This document shows positions 1-8,013 of a DNA stretch of 64,000 nucleotides, in pieces. Each line of letters starts with the position of its first letter. Position 1 is the first letter of the stretch. The stretch lies in contig JBMNKZ010000014.1 of the NCBI GenBank assembly GCA_050952465.1, forward strand, positions 62,001-126,000, read 5' to 3'. This DNA is from DUPU01 sp050952465. Lineage in GTDB: Bacteria > Bacillota > Dehalobacteriia > Dehalobacteriales > Dehalobacteriaceae. The translations under genes and the position numbers were made by a program. The notes under the pieces are model-generated. The model was given only the letters and a program-made list of their open reading frames with translations, had not been told where the DNA came from and made no database searches.

Positions 1-903
1 CACCGGTTTCGGAAGAAAGGGTACCAGGTCTTTTTTAACGCCTACCGGCCCCGATCCTGGTCCTCCTCCGCCATGGGGAGTACTAAAGGTTTTATGCAAA
101 TTCAGATGCACTACGTCAAAACCCATATCTCCCGGACGGGTAATACCCATAATAGCATTGGCGTTGGCCCCGTCGTAATAGAGAAGTCCCCCTGCCTGAT
201 GGATAATATCAGCGATTTCCTGAATATTTTCGTCAAATAATCCAAGAGTATTGGGGTTGGTCAGCATTAAACCGGCAATTTCATCATTCATCAGCTCTTT
301 CAGGGCATCCACATCTACGCCGCCTCTGGAGTCAGACTTCACTTCGATGACATCAAACCCAGTAACGGCAGCAGAAGCAGGATTCGTTCCATGAGCGGCA
401 TCTGGAATTATCATTTTATTGCGCTTAGTATCCCCCCGGTGCTCATGATATGCTTTAATAATCATTAACCCGGTCATTTCCCCGTGAGCTCCGGCGGCAG
501 GCTGCAAAGTTACCCGTTCCATACCGGTAATCTCTGAGAGCATTTGATCCATAGCATACATTAGTTCCAGAGACCCCTGGACTGTATCTTCCGATTGGTA
601 GGGGTGAACTTTGGTAAATCCGTCCAGGCGGGATACAAATTCATTCACCTTTGGGTTATATTTCATGGTACAGCTGCCTAAAGGATAGAAACCGGAATCC
701 ACTCCATGATTGCGCTGCGACAATTGGGTGAAATGGCGTACGGCATCAAGTTCACTAACCTCAGGCAGATTTGGGGAAACAGTCCTTAAGAGTTCTTCCG
801 GAATCATTTCCTCCATCTTTTCTTCCGGGACATCACAGGGAGGAAGTGAGTAGGCAACGCGCCCGGGTTTGCTCATTTCAAAGATTAAGGCTTTTTCCTT
901 CAT
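1..903 (-). CDS. gcvPB: Glycine dehydrogenase (decarboxylating) subunit 2, partial (3' end outside window)
   Basis: PLP-carrying half of the split P-protein of the glycine cleavage system; with GcvPA it decarboxylates glycine and passes the aminomethyl group to lipoylated GcvH. About 301 residues are visible, starting MKEKALIFEMSKPG and ending at the window edge; the family is usually near 480 residues, so the C-terminal third is missing. The PLP-lysine segment LNLHKTFSTPHGGGGPGSGP is present near residue 270, and the AAGAHGEMTG and AAHGTNPASAA segments are typical of the family. The ATG lies one base after the gcvPA stop, with a purine-rich Shine-Dalgarno inside the end of gcvPA, so the two are translationally coupled. 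It is the last visible gene of gcvT-H-PA-PB. Confidence 0.96.
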   Translation of the reverse strand, partial: MKEKALIFEMSKPGRVAYSLPPCDVPEEKMEEMIPEELLRTVSPNLPEVSELDAVRHFTQLSQRNHGVDSGFYPLGSCTMKYNPKVNEFVSRLDGFTKVHPYQSEDTVQGSLELMYAMDQMLSEITGMERVTLQPAAGAHGEMTGLMIIKAYHEHRGDTKRNKMIIPDAAHGTNPASAAVTGFDVIEVKSDSRGGVDVDALKELMNDEIAGLMLTNPNTLGLFDENIQEIADIIHQAGGLLYYDGANANAIMGITRPGDMGFDVVHLNLHKTFSTPHGGGGPGSGPVGVKKDLVPFLPKPV

Positions 904-904
904 C

Positions 905-2242
905 CTATTTCCCCACCTTTCTTACTAAAGAATCAATTTCTTCCTTCGTTCTTTTTTCCGTAACAGCAATTAACCAGCCATCTGCCAGTTCCGAATAACT
1001 TCTTCCCAGGGGATACCCTCCGATAATTTGGTCTTTTAATAGTTTTTGGTTTAATTCCTCCACGTTCGCCATACTCTTCACTGCAAATTCTTTAAAGAAA
1101 GGAGCGGTAAAGAGAGGAGTAAATTTCCCTGTGTTAGTAAGTTCTTTAAAGGCATAATGTGATTTGTTCAGGCATTGGGTAGCAACTTCCTTCAACCCCG
1201 CCTTACCCAGGAAGGTTAAATAAATCGTCGCCGTCAAAGCATTAAGAGCCTGATTGGAGCAAATATTAGAGGTCGCTTTTTCCCTACGGATATGCTGTTC
1301 TCTGGTTTGAATGGTCAGTACAAAACCTCTCCGGCCAAATTTATCCTTGGTTTGCCCGACAATACGACCGGGCATTTTGCGCATTAACTTTTCCGTTGCA
1401 GCAAAAAAACCTAAGTAAGGCCCGCCAAAACTAACAGGATTTCCTAACGCCTGGCCCTCTCCTACAACTATATCAGCCCCTAATTCCCCAGGTGGTTTAA
1501 GCAGGGCTAATGAAATCGGATCCACACTAACGATGAAAAAGCTTTTATTTTTATGGGCTAATTCACCTATTTCTTTTAGTGACTCGATCACACCGAAAAA
1601 GTTAGGGCTTTGCACAAGGACAGCAGCAATCTCCGGGGTAAGTTTCTCTTCCAGGTCTTTTAAATCAACTTGCCCGTTGACATAGCCTATTTCTTCGCTT
1701 TGTACCCCTCTAAACCTGGCGTAAGTATTGATAACCTCTCTACTTTCCGGATGCACAGAATTGGCAACTAACACCTTTGATCTTCTGGTAGCCAGACAAG
1801 CCATTAAAGCTGCCTCTGCCAAGGCACTTGCCCCATCATACATGGAAGCATTAGCCACATCCATCCCGGTCAACTCACAAATCATGGTCTGGTATTCAAA
1901 AATTGATTGGAGTGTCCCTTGGCTGATTTCCGGTTGGTAAGGGGTATAAGCCGTGTAAAATTCCTGCCGGGAAATAATCTGATCAATGGCACTGGGGATA
2001 AAATGGTCATAAGCGCCGGCCCCCAGAAAACATGGATACTCATCTAAATGTGAGTTTTTCCGGGCTTTATCCTTCATTAACTTAACCAGTTCTATTTCAG
2101 AAAGAGCTTCGGGAAGAGCTAAAGGTCTTTTTAAACGTACTTCTTGAGGAATATCTTGAAATAGCTCCTCGGTGCTATTAAGACCGATGGCTGACAGCAT
2201 CTCCTTCTGCTGCTCCGGCGTATTTGATATATATCTGGACAC
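905..2242 (-). CDS. gcvPA: Glycine dehydrogenase (decarboxylating) subunit 1
   Basis: N-terminal half of the split P-protein; it has the aminotransferase-like fold but not the PLP lysine and forms a heterotetramer with GcvPB. The 445 residues match the usual length of about 447. The N-terminus (SRYISNTPEQQKEMLSAIG) and the segments YTPYQPEISQGTLQSIFEYQ and NICSNQALNALTATIYL are characteristic. The start is GTG at 2242, preceded by AGGAGG nine bases upstream inside the end of gcvH, and only two bases separate it from the gcvH stop. The split form (PA + PB instead of one long GcvP) is usual in Firmicutes and other anaerobes. Intact, no odd features. Confidence 0.96.
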   Translation of the reverse strand: MSRYISNTPEQQKEMLSAIGLNSTEELFQDIPQEVRLKRPLALPEALSEIELVKLMKDKARKNSHLDEYPCFLGAGAYDHFIPSAIDQIISRQEFYTAYTPYQPEISQGTLQSIFEYQTMICELTGMDVANASMYDGASALAEAALMACLATRRSKVLVANSVHPESREVINTYARFRGVQSEEIGYVNGQVDLKDLEEKLTPEIAAVLVQSPNFFGVIESLKEIGELAHKNKSFFIVSVDPISLALLKPPGELGADIVVGEGQALGNPVSFGGPYLGFFAATEKLMRKMPGRIVGQTKDKFGRRGFVLTIQTREQHIRREKATSNICSNQALNALTATIYLTFLGKAGLKEVATQCLNKSHYAFKELTNTGKFTPLFTAPFFKEFAVKSMANVEELNQKLLKDQIIGGYPLGRSYSELADGWLIAVTEKRTKEEIDSLVRKVGK

Positions 2243-2244
2243 GT

Positions 2245-2628
2245 TTAGTCCTCCTCTGCACAGAGCTTCTCGTAATCAGCAGCATCTATTAATTTATCCA
2301 ATTCTGCCGGATTACTTAATTCCAAGGAAATCAGCCAGCTTTCAAAAGCGTCTTCGTTAACTTTTCCCGGATTATCCAATAAATCTTCATTAATTTCCTT
2401 AACTACTCCGGAGACCGGAACATAAACGTCAGCAACTGCCTTAACTGATTCAATTACCCCTAAAGCATCGCCAGCAGCCAGTTCGGCTTCCTCTTCGGGC
2501 AATTCCACAAAAACAATTTCTCCCAAATGACCTTGGGCATAATCAGTAATACCAACATAAGCTTTGTCCCCGTCAACTTTAACCCACTCATGAGTCTTGG
2601 TGTACTTTAATCCACTAATAATTTTCAC
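2245..2628 (-). CDS. gcvH: Glycine cleavage system H protein
   Basis: Lipoyl carrier that shuttles the aminomethyl group between the P-protein and the T-protein. I place the start at GTG 2628 (MKIISGLKYTKTHEW), giving 127 residues, because AGGGGG lies eight bases upstream and the H-protein family begins there; a longer frame open to 2718 has no family similarity in its first 30 residues. The lipoylated lysine is K63 in GVIESVKAVADVY, and the C-terminus ends in the acidic EKLCAEED. It sits 116 bases after gcvT and two bases before gcvPA. The 116-base gap contains a small hairpin but no obvious promoter. Confidence 0.96.
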   Translation of the reverse strand: MKIISGLKYTKTHEWVKVDGDKAYVGITDYAQGHLGEIVFVELPEEEAELAAGDALGVIESVKAVADVYVPVSGVVKEINEDLLDNPGKVNEDAFESWLISLELSNPAELDKLIDAADYEKLCAEED

Positions 2629-2744
2629 AATAAAATCCCCCTTATTTTTAATTATTTTATTTGCCTTTCTAAGCGGAGCAAAGGATCTTAGGATCTCCGT
2701 CCTTATATCACCGCTCATTGCAAAATTTTCACTATAAGCATTAA

Positions 2745-3839
2745 CTATTTTTTATATTTTTTACTATAAAACGGTTTTTTAATGATCTTGGCCTTTAAAT
2801 TCCTATTCCGAACAACAACCTCAATTTCCTCGCCTTCTTTAGCATATCCAGCATCAATCAGGGCTAACCCGATATTCTTCTTTAAAGTGGGCGAGTAACT
2901 TCCTGTGGTGACAAAACCAATTTTTTCACCGTTAGCTTTAACCTCATAATGACTGCGGGCAATACCCCGGTCTACCATCTCAAAACCTACTAATTTTCTC
3001 GGAATACCGGCTTCCTTTTGTTTCGCTAAAGCTGCTTTACCAATAAAATCTTCCTTATGTAATTTGACAAAAAAACCTAACCCTGCCTCCAGGGGAGTGA
3101 TATCTTTATCAATTTCCTGACCATATAATGGGAGAGAAGCCTCAAAGCGCAAGGTATCACGAGCACCCAACCCTGCCGGCACTAACCCTTCCTCTTTGCC
3201 TACTTCCAACAGTTTATCCCAAATCAATGGTGCGTCCGCCGGATTCAGGTAAATTTCAAACCCGTCTTCACCGGTATACCCCGACCGTGATATTAAGGTT
3301 GATACTCCATGAATTTTAACTTTAGGCTGAAAGTAGAAAAAACCAATCTGATTTAAGTCTGTATCGGTAAGTTTTTGAAGAATCATTTCTGCTTTTGGCC
3401 CTTGAATGGCTAATTGTGCGTACTCTTCCGATACGTTTTTGACTTCCACATCCCCTTCGACGTGATCCAAAAACCACTGTACATCCTTATCAGTATTAGA
3501 AGCATTAATAACGAGAAGATAATCCTCATTATTATATTTATAAACTATTAGATCATCTACTACTCCGCCGTCTGGGTAACACATCGGGGAATAATAAATT
3601 TGGAAATCATGCATAGGGGCAATATCATTCGTTATCATCTTCTGAATATACTTTTCTGCATCGGGACCTTTCACCGTAACTTCCCCCATATGAGACACGT
3701 CAAAAAGCCCGGCTGCGGTTCGCACCGCCTCATGCTCCCCTATAATGCCTTGATACTCTACCGGCAGGGCCCAACCTCCAAAATCAATTACTTTTCCCTT
3801 AAGTTCCACATGTTTTTCATATAAAGGCGTTTTCTTCAT
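2745..3839 (-). CDS. gcvT: Aminomethyltransferase (glycine cleavage T protein)
   Basis: Transfers the methylene group from aminomethyl-lipoyl GcvH to tetrahydrofolate, releasing ammonia and giving 5,10-methylene-THF. The 364 residues agree with the family length (about 360-375). Typical segments are the N-terminal LYEKHVELKGKVIDFGGWALPV, FDVSHMGEV, the folate-site region GYTGEDGFEIYL and the C-terminal barrel GFVTTGSYSPTLKKNIGLALI. The ATG at 3839 has a good Shine-Dalgarno (AAGGAGAG). It is the first gene of the operon. Its natural 5' leader has been interrupted: an insertion sequence starts about 30 bases upstream, and the glycine riboswitch lies on the far side of that element. How the operon is now transcribed is unclear. 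Confidence 0.97.
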   Translation of the reverse strand: MKKTPLYEKHVELKGKVIDFGGWALPVEYQGIIGEHEAVRTAAGLFDVSHMGEVTVKGPDAEKYIQKMITNDIAPMHDFQIYYSPMCYPDGGVVDDLIVYKYNNEDYLLVINASNTDKDVQWFLDHVEGDVEVKNVSEEYAQLAIQGPKAEMILQKLTDTDLNQIGFFYFQPKVKIHGVSTLISRSGYTGEDGFEIYLNPADAPLIWDKLLEVGKEEGLVPAGLGARDTLRFEASLPLYGQEIDKDITPLEAGLGFFVKLHKEDFIGKAALAKQKEAGIPRKLVGFEMVDRGIARSHYEVKANGEKIGFVTTGSYSPTLKKNIGLALIDAGYAKEGEEIEVVVRNRNLKAKIIKKPFYSKKYKK

Positions 3840-3857
3840 ACTTTCTCTCCTTTCACA

Positions 3858-3871
3858 ATTATTTATTTCAT
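3858..3871. repeat. 14-bp direct repeat, left copy (candidate target-site duplication)
   Basis: The 14-mer ATTATTTATTTCAT here is repeated identically at 5629-5642, bracketing the transposase gene. The two copies would merge to one in an uninterrupted gcvT leader, which fits a target-site duplication. The sequence is AT-rich and the terminal inverted repeats next to it are weak, so this is a supported inference, not proof. Confidence 0.5.
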
Positions 3872-5628
3872 AGGCGTTTGCGAAACACCGCAGCCCGCAT
3901 AAATACAGGCTTTTGTTAACGTTTTTTATATATAACTCCTCTCCAAAATGCGGTAAAATTAAGTTGTAAACAATAATAAAACAACATCTCGGAAAGGAGT
4001 TATAAACTAATGGTAAGGCCTAAACAATTATCTCTCGCCGATATTTATTCCGACTGTAATAATGTTTTTGAAAACGATAAATATCATTTTCTATCGCTTC
4101 TTGAAGATAACATTAATCTTGAGGAACTTATTCCTGCTTCCTTCTATACTCACTTTTATTCCTATTTTGGCAGAAAGCGTATATACCCTCTTTCCGGTTT
4201 CCTTTGGGCACTGATCCTTCAGCGAATTTTCTCCATCCCCACTGACTCACTTCTTTTAATCTTTCTCCAATACTCAAAGGAACTTCGTGACTTTTGTGGT
4301 TTTTCGAAGGTTCCCGATGCCTCTAAGATCACCAGGTTCAAGCAGGAGTTTCTAATGGACTTACAATCATTTTTCGATTCACTTGTTGATGTCACCGAAC
4401 CGATATGCCAAAAGATTAATGCATCCCTTGCCTCCATGACCATCTTCGATACTTCCGGCATCGAAGCCTTTGTTACTGAAAACAATCCCAAGTATGCCAA
4501 CCGCATTATCAGTCAGCTAAAAACTTTTAAGAAAGCAATGGGGCTCGATAACTCCTATGACCCCTACAAAGCAGCCTATAAATCCATGCCTTCCCATGCT
4601 GCTTCAAACCAGGCCATTAAACAGCTCTACATCAATGGACATTTTTGCTATGTTTTCAAGTTTGGTATTATTACCAACGGTCTTGGTATTGTCCGTGACA
4701 TCTCTTTTTACAATAAAGATTTCATAGATGCTCACCCGGACATTATTGTGGAAAAGAAAACCGATTCTCCCGAAGAAGATAAATCCCTTGGAGATGCCAA
4801 AGCCCTTATCCCTGTTCTTAATGATTTTTTTGATAAGCATCCTTTAATCAATCCAAAGGTTTTCCTCGGCGACGCTGCTTTTGACACGGTTAACATCTAT
4901 AAATCCCTGTTTACTGAACTGAATTTTGAAAAAGCATACATACCTCTTAATTCTCGTTCTGGGCTTGGAAACCAGGACTATACCATTAACGAAGATGGTA
5001 TTCCTTGCTGCCCTCAAAATCTTCCTATGAAACCGGAAGGCAGCAAATCTAACCTAAAATGCGGGATTCCAACTTTTAAATTTGTCTGCCCTAAAATGTC
5101 CTGGGACAAGTGCGACGATGGCAAATATCGCCGCCGTACCCACTGTGATAATCCTTGTACTGACTCTCTGTGCGGACGAATGCTTTACGTTTATCCCGAG
5201 AAGAATCTTCGCGCTTACCCCGGTACAATCCGTGGCACCGAGGAATGGGATAAAACCTACAAAATTCGTTCCGTTGTTGAAAAATCTATTAACCATTTCA
5301 AAGATAGTTTTTGTCTTGCCGGTCGCAGAACCCAGAATGAAAAGACATTACATGCTGATTTATTATTAGCCGGCATTACCCAGTTAATCACGGTTGTTCT
5401 TGCTGACCGCATTCATAAACATGAATACATTCGCAGTCTGAAGCCACTCATTGCATAGAAATATATTGTAATTCCATATACCTATCCCTTGGGGGTATTT
5501 CCTGCGCCCATTTTTTCTACCTACACCAGAAGTAAAACTTTTTAGCCTTTTCGTCCTGAAAAAAATTTAATTTGTATTGTTCCCAAGCCATCTTGAACTT
5601 TTTATTCTAGTCCATTTTGCAATTACTT
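3872..5628 (+). mobile_element. Insertion sequence with a DDE transposase, inserted in the gcvT leader
   Basis: An element of roughly 1.76 kb if bounded by the 14-bp direct repeats. It carries one transposase gene on the plus strand, opposite to the flanking gcv operon. The terminal inverted repeats are not clear: TTGCRAAA is shared about eight bases inside both ends, and a better imperfect inverted pair lies slightly inside (3896-3910 against 5492-5506). The true ends may therefore be a little within the stated coordinates. No second copy is seen in the window. It separates the glycine riboswitch (5722-5888) from gcvT (3839). Confidence 0.7.
4010..5458 (+). CDS. DDE transposase, IS1182/IS4-IS5-like
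   Basis: Transposase of 482 residues with an N-terminal DUF772/InsH-like helical domain (about residues 40-125: FYTHFYSYFGRKRIYPLSG ... DFCGFSKVPDASKITRFKQEF). An RNase H-like catalytic core follows. Candidate acidic residues are the D of IFDTSGIEAF, the D of FLGDAAFDT and the E of SVVEKSINHFKD. A cysteine cluster (residues 360-395, CPKMSWDKCDDGKYRRRTHC ... CTDSLC) between the second D and the E is typical of the IS1182 group. The ATG at 4010 has GGAAAGGAG upstream. The frame is intact, so the element may still be active. The exact IS family needs a database comparison. Confidence 0.88.
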   Translation: MVRPKQLSLADIYSDCNNVFENDKYHFLSLLEDNINLEELIPASFYTHFYSYFGRKRIYPLSGFLWALILQRIFSIPTDSLLLIFLQYSKELRDFCGFSKVPDASKITRFKQEFLMDLQSFFDSLVDVTEPICQKINASLASMTIFDTSGIEAFVTENNPKYANRIISQLKTFKKAMGLDNSYDPYKAAYKSMPSHAASNQAIKQLYINGHFCYVFKFGIITNGLGIVRDISFYNKDFIDAHPDIIVEKKTDSPEEDKSLGDAKALIPVLNDFFDKHPLINPKVFLGDAAFDTVNIYKSLFTELNFEKAYIPLNSRSGLGNQDYTINEDGIPCCPQNLPMKPEGSKSNLKCGIPTFKFVCPKMSWDKCDDGKYRRRTHCDNPCTDSLCGRMLYVYPEKNLRAYPGTIRGTEEWDKTYKIRSVVEKSINHFKDSFCLAGRRTQNEKTLHADLLLAGITQLITVVLADRIHKHEYIRSLKPLIA

Positions 5629-5642
5629 ATTATTTATTTCAT
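5629..5642. repeat. 14-bp direct repeat, right copy (candidate target-site duplication)
   Basis: Identical to 3858-3871 (ATTATTTATTTCAT). It marks the riboswitch-side junction of the insertion. On the minus strand the copy follows the riboswitch terminator by about 40 bases. Confidence 0.5.
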
Positions 5643-5682
5643 CTTATATCCTTAGTTATAGTCCCCCCTTTTTTTCCTATTA

Positions 5683-5721
5683 TGAAAACAAAAGGCACAG
5701 CATTAAATAAAATGCCATGCC
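5683..5721 (-). terminator. Intrinsic terminator of the glycine riboswitch expression platform
   Basis: On the minus strand, the arms GGCATGGCATT and AATGCTGTGCC (5721-5694) form an 11-bp stem with two G-U wobbles around a TTATTT loop, followed by TTTTGTTTT. The wobbles pair only in minus-strand RNA, confirming the direction. It follows directly after the second glycine aptamer, as expected for an ON switch in which glycine prevents termination. Confidence 0.85.
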
Positions 5722-5888
5722 TCTGTCTTTTGACCTGAGAGTTTAACTGATTAACAGTTTGCTCCTTCGGTGTCTTTAAGACTTTCCAGAGTTGAGTCCC
5801 GATACGGTCCCGGAACCTGAAAGTTTCGCTGCAATTTGGCACAAATTGAAGCTTGCTTCTTCGGTGTCACAAAGGACTCTCCCGTACC
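5722..5888 (-). promoter_or_regulatory. Tandem glycine riboswitch (gcvT motif), two aptamers
   Basis: Both aptamers of a cooperative glycine riboswitch can be read on the minus strand. Aptamer 1: CGGGAGAG, CACCGAAGAAGCAAGC, then GAAACTTTCAGG. Aptamer 2: ACTCTGGAAAG, CACCGAAGGAGCAAAC, then AAACTCTCAGGTCAAAAGAC. These are the conserved blocks of the family, with the short linker between them. Such leaders normally precede gcvT operons directly. Here the next gene in the transcript direction is the opposite-strand transposase, and gcvT lies about 1.85 kb further on. Confidence 0.95.
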
Positions 5889-5936
5889 AATCATACCCAT
5901 TTAATATATCATTTTAAATTTTTCATGTTTTTATTA

Positions 5937-5965
5937 ATGTTACCATTAAAGCAACAAAATGTCAA
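5937..5965 (-). promoter_or_regulatory. Sigma-A type promoter of the glycine riboswitch transcript
   Basis: On the minus strand TTGACA (5965-5960) and TAACAT (5942-5937) are separated by 17 bases, about 50 bases upstream of the first aptamer. It reads away from the Na/Pi cotransporter gene end toward the riboswitch. Part of it (5939-5958) is repeated at 7952-7971. Confidence 0.75.
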
Positions 5966-5999
5966 TATATTTCAACGGGGGGAAAGGTTGTTCCGCCGC

Positions 6000-7652
6000 C
6001 TATAGAGATGGGGGATATTTTTTCACCTCGTTATAATCTACAGTAATTTCCTTGCAAAATTTATATATATGGTCGGCAATTCTCTCCAAGTAATTAACCA
6101 TATCAATAAAGATTACACCGGCTTCTACCGTACAGTCCCCTGTTTCCAGTCGATTAATGTGTTCTTTCACCAAATTTTCAGATAGGGCGTCTATTTTTTC
6201 TTCAAGTTCATCAACTTCCTTTATTGCTTCAGGATTATTTTCCTCAATAGCCTGAATGGATTTTTCAAACATCTCCATAATACCTGCTTCCATTTCTTTT
6301 AGCCCTTGAATTGCTATATTACTAAATTGCAGATTGCTGTCCATTTTAATACTAATTTGAAAGATCAGACTCTCCGCATGATCCCCAACCCTTTCCAGGT
6401 GATTAATGCCATTGATTATAGCCGGAATCATGGCTGATTGGGATCTTAAAAGGGGTTGTTTAGATAATTCCACGGTATAAGCCGTAATATTCTGCTGTAG
6501 TTGATTTAGTATTTCTTCGTCCTGATTGACTTGAGCAAACTCACTTGTATCATTTTTGTACAAACCATTCATCACACGAGACAACATCCCTTGTGCCAAC
6601 TTTGCTGCCCGGACGCTCTCAGTCTGAGCGGCTTTAATTGCTGCCACAGGTGTATCCAGAAGCAGTTTGTCCAGATATACAGAAGATTCGATGTCTTTAC
6701 CTCGAATAATAGTTTCCAAGAATTTCACGTAATATTTATTAATAGGGAGAAAAACTATCGCACTGAAAATATTGAAAATTGTATGGGAATTAGCAATCTC
6801 CGCACTGATACCCCCTCCTGGCTGAAAATATTGTGTAAAAAGTTGGGTCACAGATATAAACCAAGGAAGGAGCAAGGCCACCACAAATACCCCAAAAATA
6901 TTATATATAGTATGTGCCCAAGCAGTACGACGAGCATGAATATTCCCAGTTAAACTAGCCATCTGGGCCGTGATACAGGTTCCAATATTGTCACCCAGCA
7001 TAATTAAAATAGCGGTTCTTAAATCTAATAAACCCGCCATCCCCAAGACCATCACCAGACCAACGGTAGCACTGCTGCTGTGCACTAAGGCAGTTGCTAC
7101 TGCACCCAGTAAAATCCCGACAATAGGTATAGACGCATAATTAGTGAAGAAAAACTTTAGAGTCTCACTGTCTTTGATGAAGGGAATCCCTGAATTGAGG
7201 ATCTTCAGGCCAAGGAACATAATACCAAATCCCATGATGGCATTACCTAAATGCTTGGTGAAATCCCTGCGGGCAAAGTAAGCTATGGCAAATCCGACCC
7301 CTAAAACCGGAAGGGCAATATCAGTCAATTTAAATTTAAAACTAAAGGCCATTAACTGAGCCGTAATTGTAGTACCAATGTTGGCCCCGTAAATAATCCC
7401 AACAGCCTGGGGAAGCTTCATTAAACCGGCATTTACAAACCCTACAGTCAGAACGGTGATGGCCGTACTGCTCTGTACAAGAGCTGTAAGAATAATCCCT
7501 ACAAAAAAAGCACTCCATACGTTGCCAGTAAGAACAGCCAAAATATGTTTCATCATTTTACCGGAAGCCTTTTCCAAGCCATTTCCCATCTTGTCCACAC
7601 CATACATAAGTAAGGCTGTCCCGCCAATAAGTCCAAAAATAAGTTCTTGCAT
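6000..7652 (-). CDS. Na/Pi cotransporter family protein with PhoU-like C-terminal domain
   Basis: Inner-membrane sodium-phosphate symporter of the NptA/YjbB type. Two inverted Na/Pi repeats carry the signature ALVQSSTAITVLTVGFVNAG (about residues 55-75) and ALVHSSSATVGLVMVLG (about residues 190-206). Some nine hydrophobic segments fill residues 1-300. The C-terminal 220 residues are a helical PhoU-like domain (NGINHLERVGDHAESL, VNYLERIADHIYKF). I start at ATG 7652 (MQELIFGLIGGTALL), with GGGAGG 12 bases upstream; an in-frame ATG at 7682 lies before that ribosome site. Monocistronic, with its own putative promoter. No pst or pho genes are adjacent. Confidence 0.9.
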   Translation of the reverse strand: MQELIFGLIGGTALLMYGVDKMGNGLEKASGKMMKHILAVLTGNVWSAFFVGIILTALVQSSTAITVLTVGFVNAGLMKLPQAVGIIYGANIGTTITAQLMAFSFKFKLTDIALPVLGVGFAIAYFARRDFTKHLGNAIMGFGIMFLGLKILNSGIPFIKDSETLKFFFTNYASIPIVGILLGAVATALVHSSSATVGLVMVLGMAGLLDLRTAILIMLGDNIGTCITAQMASLTGNIHARRTAWAHTIYNIFGVFVVALLLPWFISVTQLFTQYFQPGGGISAEIANSHTIFNIFSAIVFLPINKYYVKFLETIIRGKDIESSVYLDKLLLDTPVAAIKAAQTESVRAAKLAQGMLSRVMNGLYKNDTSEFAQVNQDEEILNQLQQNITAYTVELSKQPLLRSQSAMIPAIINGINHLERVGDHAESLIFQISIKMDSNLQFSNIAIQGLKEMEAGIMEMFEKSIQAIEENNPEAIKEVDELEEKIDALSENLVKEHINRLETGDCTVEAGVIFIDMVNYLERIADHIYKFCKEITVDYNEVKKYPPSL

Positions 7653-7718
7653 ATTAATTCTAATCCTCCCATATACTATCAATAAAGTCTTTAACTGAAT
7701 ATGTGCTTTTCCATCCTT

Positions 7719-7746
7719 ATTCTACACATAAAATTCATTAATGCAA
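7719..7746 (-). promoter_or_regulatory. Putative promoter of the Na/Pi cotransporter gene
   Basis: Minus-strand TTGCAT (7746-7741) and TAGAAT (7724-7719), spaced 16 bases, about 65 bases upstream of the chosen start. The match is moderate. Confidence 0.4.
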
Positions 7747-7879
7747 ATGGAAAAAACATAAAACTTAAAAAAATTAACCGGATCCTTAAGGAATTATTAA
7801 TTAAAAAAAGAATACCTTGACCCTTTCGCTCATTTCAAAGAAGTTGCCCGTCAGATGGTTTTATACTACTTATTTATGA

Positions 7880-7918
7880 CAAAACATAAAGGCCGCGACC
7901 CCTATAGGGATTGCGGCC
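7880..7918 (-). terminator. Terminator of the purine operon
   Basis: Hairpin with outer arms GGCCGC/GCGGCC and inner CCC TATA GGG (7891-7918), followed on the minus strand by TTTATGTTTTG. It lies about 95 bases after the purD stop and ends the pur operon. On the plus strand it is followed by ATTTTTC, so it may work both ways. The rest of 7653-8013 holds a putative promoter and a 20-bp repeat; I see no gene there. Confidence 0.8.
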
Positions 7919-7951
7919 ATTTTTCTGTGAGTTTGGTGTAAAAGTCAGGAC

Positions 7952-7971
7952 GTTACCATTAAAGCAACAAA
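7952..7971. repeat. 20-bp exact repeat of the glycine-riboswitch promoter segment
   Basis: GTTACCATTAAAGCAACAAA occurs here and at 5939-5958, where it forms the -10 and spacer of the riboswitch promoter. At this copy the -35 equivalent is degraded (GTGACG instead of TTGACA), so it is probably not an active promoter. It lies between the purD stop and the pur terminator. Confidence 0.6.
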
Positions 7972-8013
7972 CGTCACTATTTACTTTTGTCTAATTATAA
8001 TACTTTAATTTGC

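Noticed and set aside
2629..2718. N-terminal extension of GcvH to 2718
   Set aside because: The extra 30 residues are unlike H-protein; GTG 2628 has a strong ribosome site and the family N-terminus.
5639..5842. 67-codon reading frame on the minus strand
   Set aside because: It lies across the glycine riboswitch aptamers and terminator; the conserved RNA motifs explain the sequence.
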